A DNA stretch of 64,000 bases from Vibrio mimicus CAIM 602 (GTDB lineage Bacteria; Pseudomonadota; Gammaproteobacteria; Enterobacterales; Vibrionaceae). A program made the translations under genes and the position numbers. Shown piece after piece: positions 7,909-18,017 of the stretch. The first letter of the stretch is position 1; every line of letters starts with the position of its first letter. The notes below the pieces were generated by a model. It had not been told where the DNA came from and did not search any database. It saw only the letters and a program-made list of their open reading frames with translations. Location of the stretch: contig NZ_AOMO01000024.1 of the NCBI RefSeq assembly GCF_000338875.1, forward strand, positions 1 to 64,000. Reading direction: 5' to 3'.

Positions 7909-9126
7909 CTAGAATCCTACCTTAGTACCTTTTCCAATGACCACGATGCCTTCATCAGAGACATGAAAACGTTTTCTGTCCATCTCCAGATCTTCACCGA
8001 TGATAGTGCCAGCGGCGATTTCAACATCTTTATCGATAATAGCGCGCTTAATCGTGCACCCTGCACCAATTTTTACGTCGCCCAAGATAACAGATTCACT
8101 GACTAAAGAGCCAGCCGCAATGTTACTGCGGAATCCGAGTACCGATTTGTAAACCGTTGAGCCTTGAATATAACTCCCCCCGGAGATCAGGCTATCCGTC
8201 ACTTTTACCTTTTTCTCCCCTACATCCACAAACGTAGCTGGTGGTAAAGGCGGATAATAGGTGTGCAGCGGCCAGCTGCGGTTATACAAAGAGAATGGCG
8301 GCTCTTTATCGAGCAAATCCATATGTGCTGACCAATATGACTCAATGGTGCCGACATCACGCCAGTAAGTAGACTCTTTCTCACCCTTGATTTTATTGGT
8401 TGTAAAGTCATAGACGTAGACTTTACCGCGCGGGAACATTTTCGGAATAATGTCTTTACCAAAGTCATGGCTAGATTGGCTGTTTTCCGCATCTTCACGC
8501 AGTTCTTTACTTAGGGTCTCAGCCTCAAAAATGTAGTTACCCATAGAGACGAGTGCCCACTCAGGCTCTCCAGGGATAGACTTGGGATTGCTCGGCTTTT
8601 CTTCAAAACCCACCATTTTGCCGTTTTTATCGACTTCAATTACCCCGAACTGTGAAGCTTGGTTAATCGGCATACGCAGTGCAGACACCGTCAGATCCGC
8701 TTCCATACGGCGATGAAAGTCGAGCATCTGACGAATATCCATCTTGTAGATATGGTCTGAACCAAAAATACAGACTTGATCAGGAGCGACGATTTCCACA
8801 AAACGTAAGTTTTGATAAATCGCATCGGCAGTGCCTTCGTACCAACGTTTCCCGTCACGCATTTGCGCAGGAATAATGTCGATAAAGCGATCGGTAATCC
8901 CTGATAGATTCCAGCCTTTTTTCATATGCAGATACAGGGATTGCGATTTAAATTGCGTCAAAACATAGATACGCATTAAATCCGCGTTCACGAAGTTGTT
9001 GAGTGCAAAGTCGATTAAACGGTAGCTTCCACCAAAAGGAACTGCCGGCTTGGTACGGGTTTCAGTCAACGGTTTCAACCGTGACCCCTCTCCACCCGCC
9101 AATATCATGCCTAATACTCCAGCCAT
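7909..9126 (-). CDS. glgC: GlgC, glucose-1-phosphate adenylyltransferase
   Basis: This 405-residue enzyme makes ADP-glucose and pyrophosphate from ATP and glucose-1-phosphate, the committed and allosteric step of glycogen synthesis. The N-terminal nucleotidyltransferase signature GGEGSRLKPLTETRTKPAVP is at residues 11-30. The FVEIVAPDQVCIFGSDHIYKMD region and the C-terminal left-handed beta-helix (about 300-405) are present. The ribosome site GGAGAA lies before the ATG. It is the first gene of the glgCA operon, so the promoter is in 9127-9740. Confidence 0.97.
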   Translation of the reverse strand: MAGVLGMILAGGEGSRLKPLTETRTKPAVPFGGSYRLIDFALNNFVNADLMRIYVLTQFKSQSLYLHMKKGWNLSGITDRFIDIIPAQMRDGKRWYEGTADAIYQNLRFVEIVAPDQVCIFGSDHIYKMDIRQMLDFHRRMEADLTVSALRMPINQASQFGVIEVDKNGKMVGFEEKPSNPKSIPGEPEWALVSMGNYIFEAETLSKELREDAENSQSSHDFGKDIIPKMFPRGKVYVYDFTTNKIKGEKESTYWRDVGTIESYWSAHMDLLDKEPPFSLYNRSWPLHTYYPPLPPATFVDVGEKKVKVTDSLISGGSYIQGSTVYKSVLGFRSNIAAGSLVSESVILGDVKIGAGCTIKRAIIDKDVEIAAGTIIGEDLEMDRKRFHVSDEGIVVIGKGTKVGF

Positions 9127-9740
9127 GTGTTGTTCTCCATTCTTTTATAATATTTACCGAACCACGAAATAGGTTTCGCTTTGGGGGGCCATGGTACGGC
9201 GCTCCATGCTAACCGACAGCAAATCAGTACGACAGCCAGCTAAAAAAATGTGCTGAATAAACAATGCAATCGGTTGGCTATACGTTATCGAATCCGCAGC
9301 AGAATACCAATCAATTTCTTGAAATCTCCGTGGTGAATAAGTGAATGATGGAAAAGACTTATTCCAACTCACACTCTATTGGTGGTTCAATTTCATAAAC
9401 CTAACATTAAGAAATAACTCGTTATTCTGTTACTGAATGCCAGTTCACCTCCTAGTTAATGAGGAAATAGATCTGCGAAAAAATTCGCCCAATACGCTGA
9501 AAAGAATGAGTAGAGGATAAAAATCGGACTGAGAAAGAGCGTTGGGAATTGGAGTGCAAATATTTGCGAGGAGGTGACTCCAGATCCGGCTAAGAAGGCT
9601 CAATTTGAGTGGTTAATATCATAGTAGGGAGGAAGGGGGAGTAAGACTCTCTCTTGAGTCACACTCTGGTAAATTGATTGTGAAAGGCATCAGTATGGGA
9701 GACGGTTTTCTCAAAAGCGCTTCACAAAGCCAGGTTCGAA
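9127..9740. other. Intergenic region upstream of glgC, no gene seen
   Basis: About 600 bases without a convincing gene; the short frames here lack ribosome sites and family resemblance. It must hold the glgCA promoter. I could not pick a confident -35/-10 pair or operator. Confidence 0.6.
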
Positions 9741-9771
9741 AATAAGACAAGGCAGCTAAGCTGCCTTGTGA
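9741..9771 (-). terminator. Rho-independent terminator after topA
   Basis: The stem CAAGGCAG / CTGCCTTG has a four-base loop. On the minus strand it is followed by the T-rich GTCTTATTTT. Confidence 0.85.
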
Positions 9772-9794
9772 TTTATGGAGAAGGAAGGTTCTGA

Positions 9795-12425
9795 CTATTT
9801 GGCGTTTTTACGCTTATCAGTCACTAGCCACTTACCTTCTTGGTAAATCGCCAGCCAACCTGATGGCTTGCCATCAGTCTCTGTACGCACGTAATGCTCT
9901 TTCTCTTTACGAGAGAAACGTACTACAGCAGGTAAACCATCAGGATCCTGCGCCGGAGCAGACGTCAGATACTGATATTTCTCTGGCAAACGTTCTGCGA
10001 AACGCTTCAACTCTTCCACCAGAGGTGCACGAGTTTCACGAGATTTAGGGAAGTTGCTGGCAGCAAAGAACAGACCAGACGCCCCATCACGCAGCACAAA
10101 ATACGCATCGGAGTTTTCACACGGCAATTCAGGGAAATGTACTGGCTCTTCTTTCGGTGGCGCTACTTCGCCATTTTTCAGAATCTTACGCGTGTTTTTA
10201 CAAGCGTCATTGGTACAGCCCATGTACTTACCAAAGCGGCCATTTTTGAGCACCATGTCTGAGCCGCACTTGTCGCACTCAACCATTGGGCCTTCATAGC
10301 CTTTGACTTTAAACTCACCCTCTTCAACGATAAAGCCTTCACAGTTCGGGTTGTTACCACAAACGTGCAGCTTACGCTTATCATCGATCAGATATGCATC
10401 CATCGCGGTTTCACAAATCGGACAACGTTTCTTGGCTCGCAGTGCTGCGGTTTCAACATCTTCTTCTAAAACGTTGATGATGCCTTCTTCGTCACCCAAA
10501 TTGATGGTGGTTTTACAGCGCTCTTTAGGTGGCAATGCATAACCAGAACAACCTAAGAACACGCCTGTCGATGCCGTACGGATACCCATTGGACGTGAGC
10601 AAGTCGGACACAAAATATTGGTCATCACGATGTGGTTAGGTTTCATGCCACCTAAACTTTCATCTTGCTCGGCCGTTTCTAAATCACGACTGAAATCAGC
10701 AAAGAATTCATCCAGCACCGCAGTCCAGTTCACTTCACCTTCTGCGATTTGGTCGAGCTTCTCTTCCATACGCGCCGTAAAGTCGTAGTTCATCAGATCA
10801 TCAAAATTTTCATCCAGACGATCGGTGACAATTTCACCCATTTTTTCCGCGAAGAAACGACGCTGATCGACTTTCACATAACCGCGGTCTTGAATTGTAG
10901 AGATGATCGAAGCGTAGGTTGACGGACGACCAATCCCGCGCTTTTCAAGCTCTTTGACCAAAGCGGCTTCAGTAAAACGTGCTGGCGGCTTAGTGAAGTG
11001 CTGTTTCGGATCTAGGCTGACTAATTTTAGATTGTCACCCACTTTCACTGGCGGCAGGATCTGATCTTCATTTTTACCCAGAGGACGCTGTACGCGAGTC
11101 CAACCATCAAACTTCAGAATTCGACCTTTCGCTTTGAGTGTAAACTCAGCCGCTTTCACGCTGACTGTGGTTGAATCGTATTGCGCCGGTGTCATTTGAC
11201 ACGCGACAAATTGATTCCAGATCAGGGCATACAGTTTGTGTGCATCCGCTTCCATCCCTTCCAGATCGTCAGCAGTAACAGTGACATCTGAAGGACGAAT
11301 CGCTTCGTGCGCCTCTTGTGCATTTTGCTTGCTGCCATACACATTCGGCTGACTCGGTAAATAGGCTTCGCCGTAATGCTTAGTAATATAGCCACGTACA
11401 TTGTCTACCGCTTCTGCGCTCAAGTTAGTTGAGTCAGTACGCATATAGGTGATGTAGCCCGCTTCATACAGACGCTGAGCGAGCATCATGGTCTTTTTCA
11501 CCCCGTAGCCAAGGCGTGTACTCGCCGCTTGCTGCAAGGTTGAAGTAATAAATGGCGCACTTGGTTTGCTGCTCGTTGGCTTGTCTTCGCGTTTGCACAC
11601 TTCATATTGTGCTTTGTTCAACGCCGCAACGGCAGCCAAAGCTTCAGTTTCGTTCACTGGCTTGAACGCTACACCATCTTTTTGTGCCACCAGCAGACGG
11701 AAATCTTGCTTGTCTGCGGTCAACGTATCCGCATTGATGTCCCAAAACTCTTCAGGAACAAATGCTTTGATTTCGCGCTCACGCTCAACCAAGAGTTTCA
11801 CTGCAACAGACTGTACGCGACCTGCAGAAAGGCCACGTGCAACTTTTTTCCATAGCAGTGGAGAAACCATGAAGCCCACCACGCGATCCATGAAACGGCG
11901 CGCTTGCTGAGCGTTTACGCCATCCATATTCAATTCTCCAGGCTGTTGGAATGCCTGCTGAATCGCGTTCTTGGTGATCTCGTTAAATACTACTCGTTTG
12001 TATCGCTTTTCATCGCCGCCGATGATCTCACGAAGGTGCCAAGCGATGGCCTCTCCCTCGCGGTCCAAGTCGGTTGCGAGATAAACGCTGTCTGCGTCTT
12101 TCGCGAGCTTTTGCAGCTCTGCCACTACTTTCTCTTTGCCGGGCAGAATTTGATAATTCGCTTCCCAACCGTGATACGGATCGACACCCATCTTTTTGAT
12201 CAGTGCTGAGCGCTCTTTTTCACGCTTTTGCTGCTCTTTATCAGCGATAGATTGCTTTTTAGTCGAAGTGGCCGCAGCTTTACCGGTTGGTGTGGTAGTT
12301 TGTCCTGCCGTAGGCAGATCACGAACGTGTCCCACACTGGATTTCACGATAAAGTCTTTACCAAGGTACTTATTGATGGTTTTAGCCTTGGCTGGCGACT
12401 CGACGATAACGAGTGATTTACCCAT
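9795..12425 (-). CDS. topA: TopA, DNA topoisomerase I (type IA)
   Basis: This 876-residue enzyme relaxes negative supercoils by single-strand cleavage and passage. The N-terminal TOPRIM domain ([20 protein letters not shown] at 3-22; acidic DLDREGEA near 118-125) is followed by the cleavage domain with the catalytic tyrosine in [13 protein letters not shown]. After about residue 600 come three C-terminal zinc-ribbon units (CPTC...C, CPIC...CGNNPNC, CDKC...CTNDAC), then TopA C-terminal repeats. Length and layout match gammaproteobacterial TopA (E. coli 865). The gene is divergent from yciN, an arrangement also seen near E. coli topA. Confidence 0.98.
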   Translation of the reverse strand: MGKSLVIVESPAKAKTINKYLGKDFIVKSSVGHVRDLPTAGQTTTPTGKAAATSTKKQSIADKEQQKREKERSALIKKMGVDPYHGWEANYQILPGKEKVVAELQKLAKDADSVYLATDLDREGEAIAWHLREIIGGDEKRYKRVVFNEITKNAIQQAFQQPGELNMDGVNAQQARRFMDRVVGFMVSPLLWKKVARGLSAGRVQSVAVKLLVEREREIKAFVPEEFWDINADTLTADKQDFRLLVAQKDGVAFKPVNETEALAAVAALNKAQYEVCKREDKPTSSKPSAPFITSTLQQAASTRLGYGVKKTMMLAQRLYEAGYITYMRTDSTNLSAEAVDNVRGYITKHYGEAYLPSQPNVYGSKQNAQEAHEAIRPSDVTVTADDLEGMEADAHKLYALIWNQFVACQMTPAQYDSTTVSVKAAEFTLKAKGRILKFDGWTRVQRPLGKNEDQILPPVKVGDNLKLVSLDPKQHFTKPPARFTEAALVKELEKRGIGRPSTYASIISTIQDRGYVKVDQRRFFAEKMGEIVTDRLDENFDDLMNYDFTARMEEKLDQIAEGEVNWTAVLDEFFADFSRDLETAEQDESLGGMKPNHIVMTNILCPTCSRPMGIRTASTGVFLGCSGYALPPKERCKTTINLGDEEGIINVLEEDVETAALRAKKRCPICETAMDAYLIDDKRKLHVCGNNPNCEGFIVEEGEFKVKGYEGPMVECDKCGSDMVLKNGRFGKYMGCTNDACKNTRKILKNGEVAPPKEEPVHFPELPCENSDAYFVLRDGASGLFFAASNFPKSRETRAPLVEELKRFAERLPEKYQYLTSAPAQDPDGLPAVVRFSRKEKEHYVRTETDGKPSGWLAIYQEGKWLVTDKRKNAK

Positions 12426-12755
12426 ATTGACTCAAGTGTCCTTCATCATTTGGCGATTTCTAAATCGCATGACGTTCTAAAATGTAATTCTTTTTTTACT
12501 ATCGAGCCAGATAACAAGAAGATCAACTTGTTTTTTCTAAAAGCTTTTTATTTGCTCGACAAATCGACGAAATGTTGTTCTGCTGTCAAAAACGCGCCCA
12601 TACTAAAGTGAAGCGCGCCACACCGCGACCCCAAAACAACGAAATATGCAATAACTCACAAATTCATCAAGAGAATAAATCGTCCTTTTCCTGCTTTCTG
12701 TCAAGGCTAGAACCTGTTACAAACTTATACTGTCTGCCTCAGAAGGTAAGGAGTA
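12426..12755. promoter_or_regulatory. topA-yciN divergent intergenic region
   Basis: About 330 bases separate the two divergent start codons and must hold both promoters. TATACT at 12726-12731 is a good -10 candidate for yciN, but no convincing -35 lies 17 bases upstream. Nothing else is recognisable. Confidence 0.4.
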
Positions 12756-12761
12756 ATGACC

Positions 12762-13010
12762 ATGAGCAATAAAAAACCAATCAGTGAATTTGACTTATTA
12801 CTGATCGCAAACCAGATAATTCAAGACCATGAATGCTATATCGAAGGCATGCGCGCCGCACAAGTGGAAGAAAAAGAAGATGTCTTGGTCTTCAAAGGCG
12901 AATACTTTCTCACTGAACAAGGTCTGCCTACTGAGAAAACCACAGCCGTATTCAATATGTTCAAATACCTCGCCCATCAGCTCTCACCTGAATTTACGGT
13001 GCAAAAATAA
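12762..13010 (+). CDS. yciN: YciN-family (DUF2498) small protein
   Basis: This 82-residue protein is similar throughout to E. coli YciN, with the segment VFKGEYFLTEQGLPTEKTTAVFNMFKYLAH. YciN is a small protein of unknown role encoded next to topA in enterobacteria, and that neighbourhood is kept here. Two in-frame ATGs exist (12756 and 12762). The second has proper spacing (8 bases) from the AAGGAG ribosome site, whereas the first would be only 3 bases away, so I chose 12762. Confidence 0.85.
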   Translation: MSNKKPISEFDLLLIANQIIQDHECYIEGMRAAQVEEKEDVLVFKGEYFLTEQGLPTEKTTAVFNMFKYLAHQLSPEFTVQK

Positions 13011-13040
13011 TAAAAGCCCCGTAATGAGGCTTTTATTTCA
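13009..13040 (+). terminator. Terminator overlapping the yciN stop
   Basis: The stem AATAAAAGCC / GGCTTTTATT has a nine-base loop. It begins within the TAA stop codon of yciN. Confidence 0.85.
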
Positions 13041-13063
13041 GAAAGTTACTACCCACATTTCTA

Positions 13064-13094
13064 AAAAAAGCGGCCATTTATGGTCGCTTTTTTG
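13064..13094 (-). terminator. Terminator after aroA (bidirectional)
   Basis: A stem with arms AAAAAAGCGGCCA and TGGTCGCTTTTTT is flanked by A and T runs on both strands. It ends aroA on the minus strand and would back up the yciN terminator on the plus strand. Confidence 0.85.
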
Positions 13095-13104
13095 GTTAGG
13101 TATT

Positions 13105-14385
13105 CTAGCGGCTTAACTGAGCAAACTTCTCAAAATAATCTGGGAAGGTTTTTGAAGTACACTTGGGATCATTAATAGTCACAGGCGTATCACTCAAGGC
13201 GACCAGAGAAAAACACATAGCCATGCGGTGGTCATCATAGGTATCGATCGCTGCATGAGTGAGCTTGGCTGGTGGAGTAATCACAATGAAATCCTCTCCT
13301 TCCTCTACCGTAGCACCCACTTTACGCAATTCAGTGGCCATCGCCGCCAAACGATCGGTCTCTTTTACGCGCCAATTGTAAACGTTACGAATTGCCGTAG
13401 TGCCTTTAGCAAACAGCGCTGTCGTGGCAATCGTCATCGCCGCATCTGGGATATGATTGAAATCCAGATCAACCGCATTAAGCTCACCACGACGTGAAAT
13501 TACGTAATCATCACCCCACTCAATCTGCGCACCCATTTTCTCTAACGCATCAGCAAATTGAATATCACCTTGGATACTGTTTTTACCAATACCCGTGACT
13601 TTCACTTCACCGCCTTTGATGGCAGCAGCTGCAAGGAAATACGAGGCAGATGACGCATCACCTTCCACTAAAAAGTTTCCGGGAGAGACATAAGATTGAC
13701 CAGTCGGGATCACAAACTCTTGGTAATCGTGATTGATCACTTGTACGCCAAACTGCTCCATGATGTGCAGCGTAATATCGATGTAAGGTTTGGAAACCAG
13801 CTCACCAACGATCTTGATAGTCACTTTACCCTGCGCTAACGGTGCTGACATTAAAAAGGCGGTCAAAAACTGGCTAGAAATAGAACCATCGATAGTCACG
13901 GTTCCCGCTTGCAATCCCGTGCCTTGAATGCGTAACGGCGGGAAATTTTCCTGCTCCAGATACTCAATTTGCGCTCCTGCTTGACGCAGTGCATCAACTA
14001 AATGGCCAATCGGGCGCTCTTTCATGCGCGGCTCACCCGTCAGCACATATTCGCCTTGACCAAGGCATAGCGCCGCCGCTAAAGGACGCATTGCCGTGCC
14101 CGCATTGCCCAAAAACAGCTCTAGTGGTTGAGTGGTTTGAAACGCTTGGCCGAGGCCTTCCACTTCACAAGTGGTTTTATCTGCCGAGAGACGATACTTC
14201 ACCCCAAGTTGGGTTAATGCATTCAGCATATGGCGAATATCATCGCTATCGAGCAGATTCGTTAGACGAGTAGTACCAGAAGCTAAAGCCGCCAGCAGTA
14301 GCGCACGATTTGAAACGCTTTTTGAACCGGGAAGATTCACTTCCCCAGAGATGAGATTAATCGGTTGTAGAGTCAAGCTTTCCAT
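13105..14385 (-). CDS. aroA: AroA, 3-phosphoshikimate 1-carboxyvinyltransferase (EPSP synthase)
   Basis: This enzyme of the shikimate pathway transfers enolpyruvate from PEP to shikimate-3-phosphate. With the start at 14385 ([23 protein letters not shown]) the protein has 426 residues, the usual length. An upstream in-frame ATG at 14475 would add 30 residues without family likeness, and AAGGA lies about 11 bases before 14385. The PEP-site loop [17 protein letters not shown] (about residues 90-106) and the [11 protein letters not shown] motif (about 340-350) are intact. It stands alone on the minus strand with its own terminator. Confidence 0.96.
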   Translation of the reverse strand: MESLTLQPINLISGEVNLPGSKSVSNRALLLAALASGTTRLTNLLDSDDIRHMLNALTQLGVKYRLSADKTTCEVEGLGQAFQTTQPLELFLGNAGTAMRPLAAALCLGQGEYVLTGEPRMKERPIGHLVDALRQAGAQIEYLEQENFPPLRIQGTGLQAGTVTIDGSISSQFLTAFLMSAPLAQGKVTIKIVGELVSKPYIDITLHIMEQFGVQVINHDYQEFVIPTGQSYVSPGNFLVEGDASSASYFLAAAAIKGGEVKVTGIGKNSIQGDIQFADALEKMGAQIEWGDDYVISRRGELNAVDLDFNHIPDAAMTIATTALFAKGTTAIRNVYNWRVKETDRLAAMATELRKVGATVEEGEDFIVITPPAKLTHAAIDTYDDHRMAMCFSLVALSDTPVTINDPKCTSKTFPDYFEKFAQLSR

Positions 14386-14691
14386 TGGATGTTGTGTGTC
14401 CTTGCGCCGCTGAAAGTCCTTATGATTATGGGTAGCGGCGAAAATTCTTCGTATCCGCAGACTAACCAAATTCAATCACAAGCGCTAGCCTTAATCTTGC
14501 TCACAATGAATTTTTATTTCTGTTTATGCATTCAACGTTCTGCCCTTCTTTTCCATAAGCAGTAAGATTGGCAAAACCACGGAAAATCACTAATATCGCC
14601 GCTCACTCCCTAATCTATTGTCAGTGATGGCGCATAGCTGCCAATTCACTTCTGGAATTTATCGCAGGGACTTGCAAGGTAAACCAATACG

Positions 14692-15423
14692 ATGGCTATT
14701 TATCTGACTGAATTAGCGCTGGAGGATCTCGCCTTCCCCTCCCCGTTTACGGCTTTAGAAGAACCTAACGGCCTGTTAGCGTTTGGAGGCGACTTAAGCC
14801 CAGAGCGGATTTGGGCCGCCTATCAGCAAGGCATTTTTCCTTGGTATGGGCCAAATGACCCGATTCTATGGTGGAGTCCATCCCCACGTGCCGTATTTCA
14901 ACCAGCACGTTTTCAGCCCTCAAAAAGCGTGAAAAAGTTCCAACGTAAACATCAGTACCGAATTAGCCTTAACCAAGCAACGTCACAAGTTATTGAGCAG
15001 TGCGCGTTAACTCGCCCTGCCGATCAACGTTGGCTCAATACCCAAATGCGTCATGCTTATGGTGAATTGGCTAAGCAAGGTCGTTGCCATTCGGTAGAAG
15101 TGTGGCAAGGCGAACAACTGGTTGGCGGGCTTTATGGTATTTCGGTTGGCCAACTCTTTTGCGGGGAGTCGATGTTTAGCCTCGCGACCAATGCTTCAAA
15201 AATTGCGCTCTGGTATTTTTGTGACCATTTTGCGCGACATAAGGGACAGTTGATTGATTGCCAGGTTATGAACCCTCACCTCGAATCTTTGGGGGCAACC
15301 ACGCTCAGCCGTGAACAATTTATCCAATCGTTGCTATCTTTTAAGGAGAAGCAGGTGCTCCGTGGCTGTTTTGAACCTCAGTGGCTCGCCACACCTACTT
15401 CGCCATGTGCCCTTGAGGATTGA
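14692..15423 (+). CDS. aat: Aat, leucyl/phenylalanyl-tRNA-protein transferase
   Basis: This 243-residue enzyme attaches Leu or Phe to proteins with N-terminal Arg or Lys, creating an N-degron for ClpS/ClpAP. Family signatures are visible: FPSPFTALEEPNGLLAFGGDL, GIFPWYGPNDPILWWSPSPRAVF and VGGLYGISVGQLFCGESMFS. It is the first gene of an apparent aat-bpt operon, with bpt starting 3 bases after its stop, and infA downstream as in other Vibrio and gammaproteobacteria. Confidence 0.95.
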   Translation: MAIYLTELALEDLAFPSPFTALEEPNGLLAFGGDLSPERIWAAYQQGIFPWYGPNDPILWWSPSPRAVFQPARFQPSKSVKKFQRKHQYRISLNQATSQVIEQCALTRPADQRWLNTQMRHAYGELAKQGRCHSVEVWQGEQLVGGLYGISVGQLFCGESMFSLATNASKIALWYFCDHFARHKGQLIDCQVMNPHLESLGATTLSREQFIQSLLSFKEKQVLRGCFEPQWLATPTSPCALED

Positions 15424-15426
15424 TGC

Positions 15427-16128
15427 ATGAGCTCAGACATTCAGCAAATTCGTATTGGATTAACCAATAACCACCCTTGTAGCTACCTATCCGATCGGAT
15501 GGAGCGTGTCGCTGTGGCAATTGATCCACAGATGCAATCTCCGGAAACGTATGAAGTATTAATGGCCAATGGTTTTCGGCGCAGTGGCGATACCATTTAC
15601 AAACCTCATTGTGATCACTGCCAAGCGTGTCAGGCGTTGCGTCTTCCTGTACCCAATTTTGTACCGAGTAAAAGCCAGAAACGTTTATTGAAACTGCTCG
15701 ACCACACTTTTCATTGGCAATTGAAGCCAGAAATGGATGACGATTGGTATCAACTTTACGCACGTTATATTTTTGCCCGCCATCGACACGGCTCTATGTA
15801 TCCCCCCAATAAAATGGAATTTGCCAAATTTGCTCGTTCAAAATGGCTCAATACTCAATATTTACATCTTTATGAGGGAGAAAAGTTGGTTGCGATTGCG
15901 GTTACCGATTTGCTCCCTAACAGTGCGAGCGCTTTCTACACCTTCTATGACCCCGATATTACGCTCTCTTTAGGCACCTTAGCCGTGCTTTGTCAGTTGA
16001 ATTACTGCCAACAGACCAAAAAGCAGTGGCTTTATTTGGGATATCAAATCGATGAATGCCCAGCAATGAACTACAAAGTCAGGTTCAATCCGCATCAAAG
16101 GCTAGTAAATCAACGTTGGCAAGGGTAG
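15427..16128 (+). CDS. bpt: Bpt/Ate, aspartate/glutamate leucyltransferase
   Basis: This 233-residue protein of the arginyltransferase-like family has the N-terminal cysteine-rich motif YKPHCDHCQACQALRLPV and the C-terminal YYLGYQID-type segment (LYLGYQIDECPAMNYK). In Vibrio (V. vulnificus Bpt) the enzyme adds Leu to N-terminal Asp or Glu (established knowledge), making it the partner of Aat in the N-end rule. It starts three bases after aat, indicating co-translation. The symbol ate is also used for this family. Confidence 0.93.
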   Translation: MSSDIQQIRIGLTNNHPCSYLSDRMERVAVAIDPQMQSPETYEVLMANGFRRSGDTIYKPHCDHCQACQALRLPVPNFVPSKSQKRLLKLLDHTFHWQLKPEMDDDWYQLYARYIFARHRHGSMYPPNKMEFAKFARSKWLNTQYLHLYEGEKLVAIAVTDLLPNSASAFYTFYDPDITLSLGTLAVLCQLNYCQQTKKQWLYLGYQIDECPAMNYKVRFNPHQRLVNQRWQG

Positions 16129-16211
16129 AATACGCCGCAACTTCCCATATTGAACGTTTAATGGCAGAATCCAGCGCCGTTAAAGATCGCCAAATTTCTA
16201 AAGAGGATTAA

Positions 16212-16430
<219 letters not shown>

Positions 16431-16448
16431 TTTCTGATTGTCGAACAC

Positions 16449-16487
16449 AAAACAAAAAGCGGAGCCTAGGCTCCGCTTTTTGTTTTG
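16449..16487 (+). terminator. Terminator after infA
   Basis: A perfect palindrome has GCGGAGC / GCTCCGC at the stem core, extended by flanking A and T runs. It could act on both strands. Confidence 0.95.
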
Positions 16488-16568
16488 CTTCAGAAAGAGC
16501 TGTATTGACCATTAAGCCCAAAGGCTGGCTTCGTTTCGCAAGTTTTAAAGCCCGAACTCACAGTATAA

Positions 16569-16594
16569 AAAAAGGCGCGATAACGCGCCTTTTT
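16569..16594 (-). terminator. Terminator after fabV
   Basis: Perfect 11-bp arms AAAAAGGCGCG and CGCGCCTTTTT have a four-base loop. It lies just downstream of the minus-strand fabV stop. Confidence 0.93.
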
Positions 16595-16613
16595 AGGGTA
16601 AAAGCGAGTACTT

Positions 16614-17819
16614 TTACTCGATATCAATCACTGCAAATTCAACTTCTGGGTTAACGTCAGCATCGTAATCAATGCCTTCAATCCCAAAGCCAAACAGCTT
16701 GATAAACTCTTCTTTGTACATGTCGTAGTCAGTCAGCTCACGCAGGTTCTCTGTAGTGATTTGTGGCCACAGGTCACGGCAGTGTTGCTGAATGTCATCA
16801 CGCAGTTCTAAATCATCCAAACGCAGGCGATTATGGTCATCCACTTCAGGCGCTGAACCATCTTCTTTGTATAGACGCTGGCTGAACATGCGGTAGATCT
16901 GTTCCATACAGCCTTCATGTACACCCTCTTCGCGCATTTTCTTGAAGACCATGGCGATGTAGAGCGGCATAACAGGAATCGCTGAGCTTGCTTGAGTCAC
17001 AACCGATTTCAATACCGCGACGTTCGCTGTTCCGCCTTTGGCAGAGAGTTTCTCGTTCAGCGCAGTCGCTGCACGATCTAAGTCCATCTTGGCACGGCCT
17101 AAAGCACCATCCCAGTAGATTGGCCAAGTCAATTCAGTACCGATGTAGCTGTAAGCAACGGTTTTGCAACCTTCTGCCAGTACACCCGCTTCTTCAAGCG
17201 CTTGAATCCACAGTTCCCAATCCTGACCGCCCATTACAGTAACGGTGTCAGCGATTTCTTGCTCGGTCGCTGGCTCAACACTGGCTTCGATGATCACATC
17301 TTTATTGGTATCAACCGCGGTTGACGTGTAGGTTTCGCCGATTGGTTTCAGTGCTGAACGCACCAACTCACCTGTGTCTGGCATCTTACGTACTGGAGAA
17401 GCCAGTGAGTAAACCACCAGATCAATTTGACCTAGGTCTTGCTTGATCAGCTCAATCGCTTTTTGTTTTGCTTCATGAGAGAAAGCATCACCATTGAGGC
17501 TTTTCGCGTACAAACCCGCTTCATGAGCCAATTTGTCAAATGCTGCAGCATTGTAGAAGCCCGCTGTACCTGGCTTTTTGTCGGTACCCGGCTTTTCAAA
17601 AAATACACCGATCGTTGCCGCACCACCGCCAAACGCCGCAGCGATGCGTGATGACAGACCATAGCCGCTAGACGATCCGACAACCAACACGCGCTTAGGT
17701 GCATTTTTGATTGGACCTTGCGCTTTCGTGTAGGCAATTTGTTCTTTTACGTTCGCTTCACAACCCACTGGGTGCGTTGTTGTACAGATAAATCCACGAA
17801 TTTTAGGTTTGATGATCAT
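16614..17819 (-). CDS. fabV: FabV, trans-2-enoyl-ACP/CoA reductase (NADH)
   Basis: This protein of about 401 residues belongs to the FabV family, the triclosan-tolerant enoyl-ACP reductase first described in V. cholerae. The nucleotide-binding segment [22 protein letters not shown] lies at about 44-65. The catalytic Tyr-x8-Lys pair is in [11 protein letters not shown] chose ATG 17819 ([20 protein letters not shown]) because AAGGA lies 8 bases upstream; a TTG two codons earlier is in frame. It completes the last step of fatty-acid elongation and is a single-gene unit. Confidence 0.95.
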   Translation of the reverse strand: MIIKPKIRGFICTTTHPVGCEANVKEQIAYTKAQGPIKNAPKRVLVVGSSSGYGLSSRIAAAFGGGAATIGVFFEKPGTDKKPGTAGFYNAAAFDKLAHEAGLYAKSLNGDAFSHEAKQKAIELIKQDLGQIDLVVYSLASPVRKMPDTGELVRSALKPIGETYTSTAVDTNKDVIIEASVEPATEQEIADTVTVMGGQDWELWIQALEEAGVLAEGCKTVAYSYIGTELTWPIYWDGALGRAKMDLDRAATALNEKLSAKGGTANVAVLKSVVTQASSAIPVMPLYIAMVFKKMREEGVHEGCMEQIYRMFSQRLYKEDGSAPEVDDHNRLRLDDLELRDDIQQHCRDLWPQITTENLRELTDYDMYKEEFIKLFGFGIEGIDYDADVNPEVEFAVIDIE

Positions 17820-17970
17820 ATTCAAATTCCTTAAAAAATCGTCGCTAGGATAAAAGGTTCAGACATAAATCGCATCTAATTTCTCTCAATTTCGCCGAAA
17901 ATGGCCAGTGGTTGGATCACTCAGCGCCGAGGATTTCCCTTTATGCTCACAAAAAACTCAGTCAATAAAA

Positions 17971-17999
17971 ACAAAGAGGGCTTCTGATTAGAAGCCCTC
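17971..17999 (-). terminator. Terminator after fadE
   Basis: The perfect stem GAGGGCTTC / GAAGCCCTC with a six-base loop is followed on the minus strand by TTTGTTTTTATT. Confidence 0.92.
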
Positions 18000-18017
18000 G
18001 ACACACTATCTCACCCG

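Noticed and set aside
13105..14475. Longer aroA starting at 14475
   Set aside because: The additional 30 residues have no family likeness; the start at 14385 gives the usual 426-residue protein with a ribosome site.
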